Shown here piece by piece: positions 7,644-16,835 of a stretch of 42,320 nucleotides of DNA. How positions within the stretch are numbered: the first letter of the stretch is position 1; every line of letters starts with the position of its first letter. This DNA comes from Marisediminicola senii (GTDB lineage: Bacteria; Actinomycetota; Actinomycetes; Actinomycetales; Microbacteriaceae): NCBI RefSeq assembly GCF_011057645.1, contig NZ_JAALGE010000023.1, forward strand, positions 1 to 42,320. The letters are read 5' to 3'. Made by a program: the position numbers and the translations under genes. The notes under the pieces were generated by a model that was not told the origin of the DNA, ran no database searches, and saw nothing but the letters and a program-made list of their open reading frames with translations.

Positions 7644-9083
7644 CTACGCGGTCTCCCCCACGACGCGAGCCGGCGCATCCACCACGTGCTTCGGCATCGC
7701 GAATGCCGCGACCACGGTCAGCACCGCGAAGATCGCAACCCCGATGAACACAGCCGTCGACGCGAGCTCGACCGCCGCGGGATCCGTCTGGTCCCCGCCA
7801 CTCGACGCGAACAGGCCGTTCGCTACCGCGCCGAACACGGCGACACCGACCGCGCTGCCGATCGACCGCGCGAACAGGTTGGTTCCGGTCACCACGCCGC
7901 GCTCGTTCCACTCCACGCTGGTCTGCGCCGCGATGAGCGACGGCGTGGCGACGAGTCCTAGCCCGAGGCCGACCACGAAGCACGTGAGCGCGACCATGGC
8001 GACCGACGGAGCTCCGGCGAGGCTCGCCAACGCGATCGCTCCGACTGCGGTGATGCCCGACCCGAGCAGAACGGTGAACCGGAATCCGTAACGCAGGTAC
8101 AGCCGCCCCGACAGCGACGCGGCGATGGGCCAGCCGATGGTGAGCGCGGCGAGCGCGAGTCCGCCGACGATGGGCGAGGTGCCGATGGTGCCGTCGAGGT
8201 AGGTGGGCACGTAAGAGGTGAGGCCGATGAGCATCGAGCCGACACCGATCGAGATCAGCGACGTCACGCCGAGCAGGCGGCGCGAGAGCACCCAGAGGGG
8301 CAGCACGGGTTCGGCGGCCCGCCGCTCGGCCGCGAAGAACGCGACCAGAAACACGAAACCGACGACGAACACCGAGATGCTCTGCACCGAGCTCCACGCC
8401 CAGGCCTGTCCGCCCTCCAGAACGCCCAGGATGATGAGCGTGAGGGCGACGGTCAACAGCGATGCGCCGAGGTAGTCGACCTTGTGCTTGGTGCGCTCGA
8501 TGCTCTCGTGGTACTGGCGCAGCAGCATCCATGCCGCAATGAGGCAGAGGGGAATGTTGATGAAGAAGATCCAGCGCCACGACACGAATTCGCTGAACAC
8601 GCCACCGAGGGTCGGGCCGACGACCGATGAGATGGCCCACACGCTGGCGAGGTAGCCCTGCACCTTGGCGCGTTCCTGCAGCGAGTAGATGTCACCGACG
8701 ATGGTGATCGCGATGGGCTGCACGGCGCCGGCACCGAGTCCCTGGATGGCGCGGAAGGCGATGAGCGCGGGAAGGCTCCACGCGAGCCCGCAGAGGATCG
8801 ACCCGAGCAGAAACAGTCCGATACCGATGAGGATGATCGGCTTGCGCCCCACCATGTCGCTGAGCTTCGCGTAGATCGGCACCGACACCGCCTGCGCGAG
8901 CAGGTAGATCGAGAACAGCCACGGAAACAGCGAGAACCCGCCGAGCTCGTCGACCACGGTCGGTACGGCGGTGGCGAGGATGGTCGCGTCGATGGCGACG
9001 AGCCCGGTCGTCATCATCAGGGCGATGAGAATCGGACCCCGCTCCGACCGAAACCCGACTCCGGCGACTGCGCTGCTGCTCAC
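7644..9083 (-). CDS. MFS exporter, DHA2 (14-helix) drug-resistance type
   Basis: A 479-residue inner-membrane proton antiporter. The N-terminal helix with TGLVAIDATILATAVP is the usual motif D1-type sequence, motif A is AKLSDMVGRKP after helix 2, and motif C-like glycines occur in SSVVGPTLGGVFSEF. About fourteen hydrophobic segments are visible. The start was set at the GTG at 9083 because GAGG lies 7-8 bases upstream and residues before it are polar and not conserved-looking; a longer form would begin at 9137. It is likely to export drugs or lipophilic compounds, but the substrate cannot be read from sequence. mazG follows after 14 bases. Confidence 0.88.
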   Translation of the reverse strand: MSSSAVAGVGFRSERGPILIALMMTTGLVAIDATILATAVPTVVDELGGFSLFPWLFSIYLLAQAVSVPIYAKLSDMVGRKPIILIGIGLFLLGSILCGLAWSLPALIAFRAIQGLGAGAVQPIAITIVGDIYSLQERAKVQGYLASVWAISSVVGPTLGGVFSEFVSWRWIFFINIPLCLIAAWMLLRQYHESIERTKHKVDYLGASLLTVALTLIILGVLEGGQAWAWSSVQSISVFVVGFVFLVAFFAAERRAAEPVLPLWVLSRRLLGVTSLISIGVGSMLIGLTSYVPTYLDGTIGTSPIVGGLALAALTIGWPIAASLSGRLYLRYGFRFTVLLGSGITAVGAIALASLAGAPSVAMVALTCFVVGLGLGLVATPSLIAAQTSVEWNERGVVTGTNLFARSIGSAVGVAVFGAVANGLFASSGGDQTDPAAVELASTAVFIGVAIFAVLTVVAAFAMPKHVVDAPARVVGETA

Positions 9084-9245
9084 GACATGACCTCGGTTCT
9101 GCCGTGCACTCGCTTCGGCCCACAGGAATGCAATCACGCCCCACTGACCGGCATTCCCGAATCTGCCGAGAAAAATGCACAGAACGCATAAATTCCAGAA
9201 ACGAGACGAGTGGATGCCGCGGCGCCAGCACCCCGCCGCACCGAA

Positions 9246-9389
9246 CTACATCGTGAGCGCGATGCCCGCCAACGTGAGTGCCGCGAGCGCCATGACGACG
9301 ACGATCACAATCATCAGTGTCGAGGGCCGCCCGCGCCCGATTTTCTGGATCTTCTTGTAGCGCTTGTTCGCCGGTGTTGTTCTCCCCAT
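9246..9389 (-). CDS. 47-residue single-pass membrane peptide
   Basis: A short frame running from ATG at 9389 to TAG at 9246. The N-terminal 22 residues are very basic (KRYKKIQKIGRGR within them), followed by a hydrophobic helix from about 24 to 46 (LMIVIVVVMALAALTLAGIAL) and an immediate stop, so it is predicted to be tail-inserted with the basic end in the cytoplasm. No strong ribosome binding site is seen, and the start codon sits in a small inverted repeat (CTCCCC/GGGGAG) that could limit access. It stands alone between the MFS gene and the CPBP gene. Coding status is inferred from the basic-plus-helix design. Function is unknown. Confidence 0.6.
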   Translation of the reverse strand: MGRTTPANKRYKKIQKIGRGRPSTLMIVIVVVMALAALTLAGIALTM

Positions 9390-9594
9390 GCGGGGAGGCT
9401 ATTCCTGTGTGCGGGTGTGGTGGGTGTCCAGCACGTAAACAGATTCACGTATGCAGTGCTGGCATGCGCGCATGTGAGGTGCTCGGCCAGGGTCCGTTGT
9501 ACCCCATTTTGCCCCCAGAACGGGGGACGTCTCCGCGATCGCAACGCACCCGAATAAGCAGTGCTCAATCGAATATTCACCCTCCCCTGCGACA

Positions 9595-10473
9595 ATGTTT
9601 CGAATGATCACCCCCGAATCCCCCAGCGCGCAGTACTGGCTCTGGGCCGTGCTCGCGGGCCTCATGCTTAACCTGATTACTCGAACCATTCGCCGTGACC
9701 GCTCGCAGTACCGCCGCTTCAAGCGCCTGCGCAGCACCCGCCGCCGGCAGCGCGTCTACCGGGAATGGCTCGTCAGCTCCATCCTCACCATCGGCCTGCC
9801 CGCGCTCGTGGTGATCGTCGCGACCTGGCAGTACATCCCGCTGCTCCTCGACGATGTGAACGCCTGGCCATGGGTGCGCTTTCTGCGGAATACCTTCATG
9901 GATGCCGGCCAACTCGGCATCACCGCCGTGGCCCTGATCGCGGCAATCATCGTCGTCGGCGCGTTCGCCGTGCTGTTCCTGGTCCGCGATACCGACACGG
10001 TGCCCTCCGTCGGCGACATCCAGGCGCTCCTCCCCCGCAACCGTGCCGAGCTGCGCTTCGGCGTCGCCCTGTCGATCAACGCAGGCATCTCCGAAGAGCT
10101 GCTGTTTCGCCTCGCCCTACCGACCCTGTTGTTCGCGGTCTCCGGCAACGCCGCGCTGGCGATCGTGCTCAGCGTGCTGCTTTTCGGTGCGCTGCACCTC
10201 TATCAGGGGAAGGCCGGCGTGATCGGATCCACCATCGTCGGCACCGTACTCATGGCCCTCTACCTCGCGACCGGAACGATCCTCGTGCCGATCGTCGCGC
10301 ACATCCTCATCGACCTGCGGTCGCTCGTGGCCATCCCGATGGTGGTGTTCCAGGTGCACCGTGGTGGCACGCGCCCGAGAACGGTCCCGCTGGTCGATAC
10401 CGCGAAACCCGCGCGACCCAAGGCCGCAGACGAACCCGCACAGCCCACCACCCCGAGCGGCGATCCGCTCTAA
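9595..10473 (+). CDS. CPBP-family intramembrane metalloprotease
   Basis: A 292-residue polytopic membrane protein. The CPBP (CAAX protease and bacteriocin-processing) signatures are present: Glu167-Glu168 and Arg172 in SEELLFR, His201 in FGALH, and His236/Asp240 in HILID. About six to seven helices surround them. N-terminal residues 31-57 are strongly basic, and the C-terminal 40 residues are Pro/Ala-rich and cytoplasmic. The first ATG at 9595 has no clear ribosome binding site; ATG at 9604 is an alternative. The gene ends 24 bases from the convergent DUF4012 gene. Members process prenylated proteins or peptides, or act in immunity to bacteriocins; the substrate here is unknown. Confidence 0.82.
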   Translation: MFRMITPESPSAQYWLWAVLAGLMLNLITRTIRRDRSQYRRFKRLRSTRRRQRVYREWLVSSILTIGLPALVVIVATWQYIPLLLDDVNAWPWVRFLRNTFMDAGQLGITAVALIAAIIVVGAFAVLFLVRDTDTVPSVGDIQALLPRNRAELRFGVALSINAGISEELLFRLALPTLLFAVSGNAALAIVLSVLLFGALHLYQGKAGVIGSTIVGTVLMALYLATGTILVPIVAHILIDLRSLVAIPMVVFQVHRGGTRPRTVPLVDTAKPARPKAADEPAQPTTPSGDPL

Positions 10474-10497
10474 ATCGTTCCGCCCCAGCCGGAGCCC

Positions 10498-12300
10498 CTA
10501 CTGCTCGTCGCAGGCGAGCACGATCTCGCCCACCTCGACGGTGTCGATCATCGGCGTCACCCACGCGCCCAACTCTCCGTCGAACGGTTCCGCCCCGAGC
10601 CAGTCGAACGAATACACAGCGGTCTGCCCCGGAGCCAGCTCGTTGACCACCTGCGAGACGCCGTACTCGCCGTCGACCGCCGGAAAGTACCCGGTGTCGG
10701 AGCCATTCAGCGCGACACCCTGATTCTCCAGTCCGGCCGTGCCGTAGACCGAAACTTGTGTCTTAATGTTGCCTGGCACAACCCCAAACGCCCGGCCACC
10801 GGTCACATATGGGGTGAGTGAAGCAGCAGCGTCAGCCGGCGCCGTGTTGGTAACCGTCACATTGACCCTGAACAGCGGCCGACCATCATCCCGACAGGTC
10901 GATTGCCCCACGGCCACCTGCGCGTCGAGGTAGGAGTCCATCTTGGCGCCGGTGCCGTCGTTGAAGTACACGCCAAATTGCTGCTGGTCTGCGTCACTGA
11001 CCGGCAGGTCTCCCCGCAGGTTGGTGCCCGCCAGGATCTCCTGCTCAGCGACATCCGCGTTCCATACCAACACGCGGTTCTCCTCTCCCGCCAGCGCCAT
11101 CGCGCGAATAAGGGCAGCGGCGTCGAAGTTGCCGCCAGCGACGGCGTCGAAGACCGAGGCAGCTGCGGAGGCGAAGAACAGGTCCTGAATGTTGGTATCC
11201 GTGTAGCGGGCGTACACGTCGACGAGCAGCAGCTGCACCGCGTTATCCGCCGTCAGCACGTCCCCGGTCGGAAGCGTGATCGGCCCCGTCGCCTCAAGCA
11301 AGTAGCTGAGCACCACCGGGTCGATAGCAATGACGCCGTCGGGCTGCAGGCCAAATTCGCGGTTCCACATTTCCCGGGCAATCTCGGCCGAGAGCGAGAA
11401 CCGCGGGGTCAGGTTGGCGCTCTGCAGAAAGGCGCCGGTTCGAGCCCCGTACAGGTTCTGCGTCTCCGCTGGCAGCTCGACCACCGGCACCGGGTAAGGC
11501 CCGAAGTCTGACGCCTCCGCCTGCTGTGCGAGGTCGATCCGGCCGCCCTCGGTATGCACCAAAGCGACCGCACCAGCGATTCCCCCGGTCGCGCGCAGCT
11601 CCGCGAGGTTCGAGAACAGCAGCAGGTAGTCGCGGGGTCCGCCAGCACCGAGCATCGGCGGAACGAGCCGCGCCGCACGGTCCGCGGCATCCAGCGCCCC
11701 AGCCGCACTGGTCGCCGCGTCCTGCAGCTGCACAACGGCATCAGTCAACACCGGCAGCGTCGCGGACGTGTCGATCGCATCGGCACGTGCCTGCGCACTC
11801 TTCATGGCGATGGATGCTTCGGCAAGCGGTTCCTGCGCGTCGATGAGTGGCTGCAGGTCGATGGCCCCGTCCACCGGCTGAAACGCAGTGGCGTCCATCG
11901 ACGAAGCAACCGAGATGAGCGGTGCGATGGCATCACCGGCAACGGCGTTGACGGTACCTGCGACATCGCGCACGGCCGTCAGGTTCGGTCCAAGTACAGG
12001 GATGACTTCGAACGCGCGCCAGACGGGATCACCCGTTAGTGAAGCGGCAGACGAGGCGTGGTCAGCGAAGTCATTGAAGGTGCCCGTGGCACCCGCCACG
12101 TCGCCCGTCGCAACCTGGTCCTGCATCTCACCGGCCAGCGGAATCGCCGCTTCCAGATGATTCTTCGCCAGCAGCCCCCGCACGCCAACCCACGCCGTGG
12201 CGACGATGAGTACGAGCAACACCGCGCCCACGATCCACAGCACCCGGGCGCCGACGCTCATGCGGCGTCGTGCTTCCGGAGGTGTCTGGGGTTCAGGCAT
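10498..12300 (-). CDS. DUF4012 domain membrane-anchored protein
   Basis: A 600-residue protein with one transmembrane helix near the N-terminus (about 20-45, LWIVGAVLLVLIVATAWV) and a large exported region. The pattern of NLAELRATGGIAGA, later PDGVIAIDPVVLSYLLEATGPI and the Cys pair in the C-terminal part fit DUF4012, a family of unknown function often encoded beside exopolysaccharide genes in actinobacteria. The ATG at 12300 was chosen; a TTG four codons upstream (12312) is the alternative. It is convergent with the CPBP gene and lies downstream of a terminator that follows the LAXTG gene. Context suggests a cell-surface role in glycan export or attachment. Confidence 0.85.
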   Translation of the reverse strand: MPEPQTPPEARRRMSVGARVLWIVGAVLLVLIVATAWVGVRGLLAKNHLEAAIPLAGEMQDQVATGDVAGATGTFNDFADHASSAASLTGDPVWRAFEVIPVLGPNLTAVRDVAGTVNAVAGDAIAPLISVASSMDATAFQPVDGAIDLQPLIDAQEPLAEASIAMKSAQARADAIDTSATLPVLTDAVVQLQDAATSAAGALDAADRAARLVPPMLGAGGPRDYLLLFSNLAELRATGGIAGAVALVHTEGGRIDLAQQAEASDFGPYPVPVVELPAETQNLYGARTGAFLQSANLTPRFSLSAEIAREMWNREFGLQPDGVIAIDPVVLSYLLEATGPITLPTGDVLTADNAVQLLLVDVYARYTDTNIQDLFFASAAASVFDAVAGGNFDAAALIRAMALAGEENRVLVWNADVAEQEILAGTNLRGDLPVSDADQQQFGVYFNDGTGAKMDSYLDAQVAVGQSTCRDDGRPLFRVNVTVTNTAPADAAASLTPYVTGGRAFGVVPGNIKTQVSVYGTAGLENQGVALNGSDTGYFPAVDGEYGVSQVVNELAPGQTAVYSFDWLGAEPFDGELGAWVTPMIDTVEVGEIVLACDEQ

Positions 12301-12349
12301 CGGTCCATTCAATCAGTTCGCTCAGCGGCCTCTCGTGGACCGCACCGGG

Positions 12350-12384
12350 CAACGCAAAAGACCCCGGACCGAAGTCCGGGGTCT
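12350..12384 (-). terminator. intrinsic terminator after the LAXTG surface protein gene
   Basis: A perfect 11-bp stem (12359-12369 with 12374-12384) closed by a TTCG tetraloop on the minus strand is followed by TCTTTTGCG. It starts 18 bases after the stop of the LAXTG gene and therefore separates that gene from DUF4012 downstream. Confidence 0.85.
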
Positions 12385-12402
12385 CGTGCTTGGTTCTCGG
12401 TG

Positions 12403-12954
12403 CTACGCGTTGCTGCGCTGGCGGCGCACAACCTGCTGCACGGTGACGAGGCCTGCACCGAGGAGCAGGACTCCACCGGCGCCCCACGCGAGGAGCATCG
12501 TGTTGCCGTCTGCGCCGGTGCTGGCGAGGTTGTCGTCGTCGTCTGAATCCGAGCCGGAGCCGGTTCCATTGGACGATCCCGAACCGGCCGCGGCGGCGGT
12601 CACCGTGATGGTGCCGATCGCACCGGAGGTGAGGCCGGTCGCGGTGATGGTGTACGAACCCGAGGCGTTGGCCGGGAGCGTGAAGCTGTACGCAGCGGAA
12701 CCGTCGGCTGCAGCGGTGCCGTTAGCGGTGAGGCTCAGGCCCGCGCCGTTGATGGCGAACGAAACGGTCTCACCGGCGGAGAACGAACCGGCCGCGAACG
12801 AAACGGTGAACGTTCCGCCGGGAACGGTCGAACCGCTCACCGAGATGTTCGAGCTGGCGACGTACCCGCTGGCGACCGCTGCGTTGGCGGCGACTGGCGC
12901 TGCGAAGAACGCGGCACCAGCGATTGCGGTGACCGCAATGGCTTTTTTGAGCAT
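12403..12954 (-). CDS. LAXTG-anchored Ig-like surface protein
   Basis: A 183-residue exported protein. A signal peptide covers about 1-25 (KK then a hydrophobic stretch ending ANAA). A beta-rich Ig-like domain follows at about 28-120, then a Gly/Ser/Asp-rich linker with five Asp (about 123-142). The sorting signal LASTG is at 143-147, followed by a hydrophobic helix (about 152-171) and a basic tail RRQR. LAXTG is the class E sortase motif of high-GC actinobacteria. AGGGGG lies 8 bases before the ATG. No sortase gene is in the window. It may be a small cell-wall display or stalk protein; its ligand is unknown. Confidence 0.85.
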   Translation of the reverse strand: MLKKAIAVTAIAGAAFFAAPVAANAAVASGYVASSNISVSGSTVPGGTFTVSFAAGSFSAGETVSFAINGAGLSLTANGTAAADGSAAYSFTLPANASGSYTITATGLTSGAIGTITVTAAAAGSGSSNGTGSGSDSDDDDNLASTGADGNTMLLAWGAGGVLLLGAGLVTVQQVVRRQRSNA

Positions 12955-13243
12955 GATTGTTTCCCCCTAGTGATGGTCAAGCTGTGTCCGCTCCGGTTTT
13001 CCTGAAGAGTCCGTAGCGTGAAGATCGCTCTTACTCTAGGGGGAACCCGCTCGAAAACCTACCGAACGTGTTTCGTATGGATTAATTGCCGTAGACAAGT
13101 CGGTTGGTGACATGTGCCGAACGGTGACTTTGTACCCCCTTGGCCGGTACGCTGGGGTCGTCACAGCCGCTCTAGGCTGGCCCTTTGTGTCGCAGCCAGG
13201 CATTGAATGGGCGTTCGGGGGAGCATGACAGGGCCGGGGGATC
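12955..13243. promoter_or_regulatory. divergent intergenic region with a spaced inverted repeat
   Basis: This 289-base region lies between the divergent LAXTG and phosphoglycosyl transferase genes and must hold both promoters. A 10-base inverted repeat is exact (TTCCCCCTAG at 12961-12970, CTAGGGGGAA at 13036-13045) with 65 bases between the arms, and the left arm contains the ribosome binding site of the LAXTG gene. An A/T-rich patch at about 13076-13092 is a candidate promoter region, but no convincing -10/-35 pair was found. Confidence 0.4.
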
Positions 13244-14728
13244 ATGACTAGCAGAGCGACATCCGCAACCGACGCTGCGTTGCCCAAGACGCAGCGCGAC
13301 TGGTACGCACTGTATTCGTCACGACTGGTCATCACCGATCTCTTGGTTCTGGTGTGGGTCGTCGTAGGGGTGCAACTGGCATGGCTGGGCTTCGACAGCG
13401 CCGATGCCAACTTCAGGGGCAATCTGTCGCAACTCGGCTTGAACTACACCGCCATTTCAGTCGTCATCGTCGGCGCATGGATGGCAGTGCTAGCTATCTT
13501 CGGAACCCGTGGTTCTCGCGTACTGGGAACCGGCTCGGACGAGTACAAACTGATCGCCAATGCGTCCGTGCGGCTTTTCGGCTTGGTGGCAATCGTCTCG
13601 TACTTGCTCAAACTCGACCTGGCCCGCGGCTACGTCCTCATTGCGTTCCCCTTTGGTCTGGCCATGCTGGTCGCATCACGTTGGATCTGGCGGGTATGGC
13701 TACGGGCCCAGCGAGACTTGGGGCGGTATTCATCTCAGGTACTACTCGTCGGTTCGGAGTCGTCGGTGACGCACATCGCCCGGGAACTCGTGAAGCAACC
13801 TGCTGCGGGGTACCGCGTAGTCGGAGCATGCATACCAACAGACCGGATCGGCGGACATCTGGGCGGGACGTCGATCCCTGTATGCGGAACCCTCGACAAC
13901 GTCATCCAGGCCCTCGCAGCCACACGCGCGGACACCGTCATAGTCACCAGCGCGGATGAACTCTCCCCGACCCGCATGCGCGAGCTCAGTTGGAGTCTGG
14001 AACCCGGTAATCAGCACCTCATCGTGGCTCCGAGCCTTACCGATGTCAGTGGCCCACGCATCCACACAAGACCCGTTGCAGGTCTGCCCCTCATTCATGT
14101 CGAGACACCCCGCTTCGATGGGCGCAAGAACTTTGCGAAGCGCGCGTTCGACATCGTCGCCTCACTGGGCCTCGTCGTGGTGCTGTCCCCAGTCATGGGG
14201 GCTATCGCCCTCGGCATCAAACTCACGTCACCGGGACCGGTGCTCTTCTACCAGGACCGTGTGGGTATGGGGGGCACCGCATTCAAAATGTTCAAGTTCC
14301 GCTCCATGGTCACCAACGCCGAGTCGCTGCTCGATGAACTGCGAGCTCAGGACCGTGATGCTGGCAACGCCATGCTGTTCAAGATGAAGAATGATCCACG
14401 GATCACGCCCATTGGCAAGTTCCTCCGACGGTTCAGCCTCGATGAACTCCCCCAATTGTTCTGCGTGCTCCTGGGCACGATGTCCCTCGTGGGGCCCCGA
14501 CCACCATTGCAGAGTGAAGTGTCGCGGTACGACCAGCACGTGCACCGTCGGTTCCTGGTGAAGCCCGGCATCACCGGACTGTGGCAGGTGAGCGGCCGGT
14601 CGAACTTGACCTGGGAGGAGAGCGTGCGGCTCGACCTCTTCTATGTGGAGAACTGGTCGATAACCGGCGATGTGGTCATTCTGTGGCGAACATTCAAGGC
14701 CGTGGTGAACCGCGACGGCGCCTACTGA
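13244..14728 (+). CDS. polyprenyl-phosphate phosphoglycosyl transferase (initiating sugar transferase)
   Basis: A 494-residue membrane enzyme of the WbaP/WcaJ-type polytopic family. It transfers a sugar-1-phosphate from a nucleotide sugar to undecaprenyl phosphate, starting the repeat unit. The N-terminus has about four to five helices (28-150), then a CoA-binding-like Rossmann domain (about 165-265) and the bacterial sugar transferase domain (about 297-494) with FKMFKFRSM, SLDELPQL (catalytic Asp-Glu), VGPRPP, GLWQVSGR and LDLFYVENWS. GGGGGA precedes the ATG closely. It transcribes rightward alone, and its 3' end overlaps the convergent fcl end by 7 bases. The sugar could be glucose or galactose, which the sequence does not settle. 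Confidence 0.95.
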   Translation: MTSRATSATDAALPKTQRDWYALYSSRLVITDLLVLVWVVVGVQLAWLGFDSADANFRGNLSQLGLNYTAISVVIVGAWMAVLAIFGTRGSRVLGTGSDEYKLIANASVRLFGLVAIVSYLLKLDLARGYVLIAFPFGLAMLVASRWIWRVWLRAQRDLGRYSSQVLLVGSESSVTHIARELVKQPAAGYRVVGACIPTDRIGGHLGGTSIPVCGTLDNVIQALAATRADTVIVTSADELSPTRMRELSWSLEPGNQHLIVAPSLTDVSGPRIHTRPVAGLPLIHVETPRFDGRKNFAKRAFDIVASLGLVVVLSPVMGAIALGIKLTSPGPVLFYQDRVGMGGTAFKMFKFRSMVTNAESLLDELRAQDRDAGNAMLFKMKNDPRITPIGKFLRRFSLDELPQLFCVLLGTMSLVGPRPPLQSEVSRYDQHVHRRFLVKPGITGLWQVSGRSNLTWEESVRLDLFYVENWSITGDVVILWRTFKAVVNRDGAY

Positions 14729-15711
14729 CTGCTCGTTCTCCCGGTGTACCAATCCACAGTCGCGGAGATGCCAGCTTCTAGCGCGATCGAGGGCGTCCAC
14801 CCCAGTGCTGCGATCTTCGAGATGTCCAATAGCTTCCGCGGGGTTCCATCGGGCTTCGTTGTGTCCCAATGCGTAGTGCCATCGAATCCGACGGTGCGCG
14901 CCACCATCTCGGCGAGCTCCTGGATAGTGATATCGCAGCCGGTCCCGACGTTGAGTTGTTGTGGGCCGTCGTAATTCTCCAGCAGGTGGAGGATGGCGAC
15001 GGCGAGATCGTCGACGTGTAGAAATTCACGCCGCGGTGTGCCGCTTCCCCAGTTAGTTACGGACGGTGACCCGTGGCGCTTGGCCTGGACGTATCGGCGG
15101 ATGAGAGCAGGTAGGACGTGTGATTCATCGAGCGAGAAGTTATCCCGAGGCCCGTAGACATTCGAAGGCATTGCGGAAATCCATGACAAGCCGTACTGCC
15201 GTCGCACTGCCTGAATCTGCGTGATTCCGGCAATCTTGGCGATCGCGTAGGAGTCATTCGTGGGTTCGAGCGTCCCGGTGAGGATCGATTCCTCCGCAAT
15301 GGGCTGCGGCGCAAACTTTGGGTAAATGCACGACGATCCGAGGAAAAGCAGGCGCTCAACCCCATGCACCCGGGCTGCATCAAGCACGTTGACCTGTATC
15401 TGCAGGTTGTCACTGATGAAGTCCACGGGATACGTGTCGACGGCAAGAATCCCTCCCACTCTCGCCGCGGCCAATACGACGTATCGAGGTCGTGTAGCTG
15501 CGAAGAACGCGGATGTTGCGCTTCTATCTCGCAGGTCAAGTTGCTCCGAGGTCTGGCCGACAAGGCGTGAAAACCCACGAGATTGCAGATGGCGCCAGAT
15601 GGCTGAACCCACTAACCCACGATGTCCGGCAATGTAGAACGCGGCTTCACGGTCCAGCTGACCGGCTACCCATCGAGGCGGCTTGCTAGCAGTCGGTCCC
15701 GGCTGGTTCAT
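14722..15711 (-). CDS. fcl: GDP-L-fucose synthase
   Basis: A 329-residue short-chain dehydrogenase/reductase that epimerises and reduces GDP-4-keto-6-deoxymannose to GDP-L-fucose with NADPH. The nucleotide-binding motif GHRGLVGS lies at about 29-36, the Ser/Cys catalytic region is LGSSCIYP, and the YxxxK pair is YAIAK. The ATG at 15711 overlaps the gmd stop as ATGA, so the two are translationally coupled. Longer starts would lie inside gmd. With gmd this completes the fucose donor pathway from GDP-mannose; no manA/manB/manC is in the window, so GDP-mannose must come from elsewhere. Confidence 0.93.
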   Translation of the reverse strand: MNQPGPTASKPPRWVAGQLDREAAFYIAGHRGLVGSAIWRHLQSRGFSRLVGQTSEQLDLRDRSATSAFFAATRPRYVVLAAARVGGILAVDTYPVDFISDNLQIQVNVLDAARVHGVERLLFLGSSCIYPKFAPQPIAEESILTGTLEPTNDSYAIAKIAGITQIQAVRRQYGLSWISAMPSNVYGPRDNFSLDESHVLPALIRRYVQAKRHGSPSVTNWGSGTPRREFLHVDDLAVAILHLLENYDGPQQLNVGTGCDITIQELAEMVARTVGFDGTTHWDTTKPDGTPRKLLDISKIAALGWTPSIALEAGISATVDWYTGRTSSQ

Positions 15712-16739
15712 GCCGTATCCCAGGACGCGAGATTCACCTTGTCGATCCACGGGCGACCGTCATGCTCGAGGGCCTCGACGTCGGCATCGACCATGATGCG
15801 AGCTAGCTGCTGAGCGTCAACCGTAGCTTCCCAACCCAGAACGGACTTCGCCTTCGACGCATCGCCGACCAGGGCATCGACTTCTGTCGGTCGCAGGTAC
15901 CGCTGATCGAACTTGACATGGTCCTCCCATCGGAGGCCAACATGGTCAAAAGCGGTCTGCAGAAAATCTCGAACGGTGACGCTACCTCCGGTAGCTAGTA
16001 CAAAATCGTCCGGTTCGTCGGCCTGGAGCATCCGCCACATTCCTTCGACGTATTCTGCGGCGTAACCCCAGTCGCGAATGGCGTCCAGGTTGCCGAGGTA
16101 GAGGTCATCCTGCACACCCGCCTTTATGCGCGCCGCCGCACGGGTGATCTTACGGGTGACGAAAGTCTCACCTCGCCGAGGTGATTCGTGGTTGAAGAGA
16201 ATTCCATTGCTGGCAAACAGCCCATACGCTTCACGATAATTCTTAGTGATCCAAAAGCTGTAGAGCTTCGCCGCCCCATACGGCGACCGTGGATAGAACG
16301 GGGTCGTCTCGTTCTGCGGAGGGGGCGTCGCGCCATACTGCTCGGACGACGAGGCTTGGTAAAAGCGGGTTTCGATACCAGACATCCGGACCGCCTCAAG
16401 TAGGCGAATGGTCCCGGTGCCCGTGACGTCGGCCGTATACTCCGGCTCGTCGAAGGACACGCGAACGTGAGATTGTGCCGCGAGGTGATAGACCTCGTCC
16501 GGACGGATCTCGCTCATCAGCGTCACGAGTCGCGACCCGTCGGTCAAGTCACCGTAGTAGAGAAAGAGGTGCGCGGAAGGGTTGTGCGGATCAACGTAGA
16601 GGTGCTCGATCCGGCTCGTATTGAAGGTTGAAGCCCGGCGAATAAGGCCGTGAACTTCGTACCCCTTAGCCAGCAGGAGTTCCGCCAGATAGGAGCCATC
16701 CTGGCCGGTAATCCCTGTAATGAATGCACGCTTCGTCAT
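15708..16739 (-). CDS. gmd: GDP-mannose 4,6-dehydratase
   Basis: A 343-residue SDR enzyme converting GDP-D-mannose to GDP-4-keto-6-deoxy-D-mannose. The N-terminal [15 protein letters not shown] is diagnostic, followed by the [15 protein letters not shown] catalytic Tyr/Lys segment, [16 protein letters not shown] and [21 protein letters not shown], which are highly conserved in Gmd. The ATG at 16739 has AGGG 5 bases before it, and upstream in-frame starts are not supported. It is followed by fcl with a 4-base overlap. The upstream glycosyltransferase gene lies 96 bases away on the same strand. Confidence 0.97.
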   Translation of the reverse strand: MTKRAFITGITGQDGSYLAELLLAKGYEVHGLIRRASTFNTSRIEHLYVDPHNPSAHLFLYYGDLTDGSRLVTLMSEIRPDEVYHLAAQSHVRVSFDEPEYTADVTGTGTIRLLEAVRMSGIETRFYQASSSEQYGATPPPQNETTPFYPRSPYGAAKLYSFWITKNYREAYGLFASNGILFNHESPRRGETFVTRKITRAAARIKAGVQDDLYLGNLDAIRDWGYAAEYVEGMWRMLQADEPDDFVLATGGSVTVRDFLQTAFDHVGLRWEDHVKFDQRYLRPTEVDALVGDASKAKSVLGWEATVDAQQLARIMVDADVEALEHDGRPWIDKVNLASWDTA

Positions 16740-16835
16740 GTGACCCTGCCCGTTGCGCAGGCTTGGCAGACTCGTCTGCGTATTCGCTGCTGAGGTTTTC
16801 CCCACTGTATCGGAACGTGCCGGCGCCTCAGTGAT

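Noticed and set aside
9428-9462. Inverted repeat CCAGCAC/GTGCTGG upstream of the CPBP gene
   Set aside because: Only 7 bp with a 21-base loop and no T-run; expected by chance in this composition.
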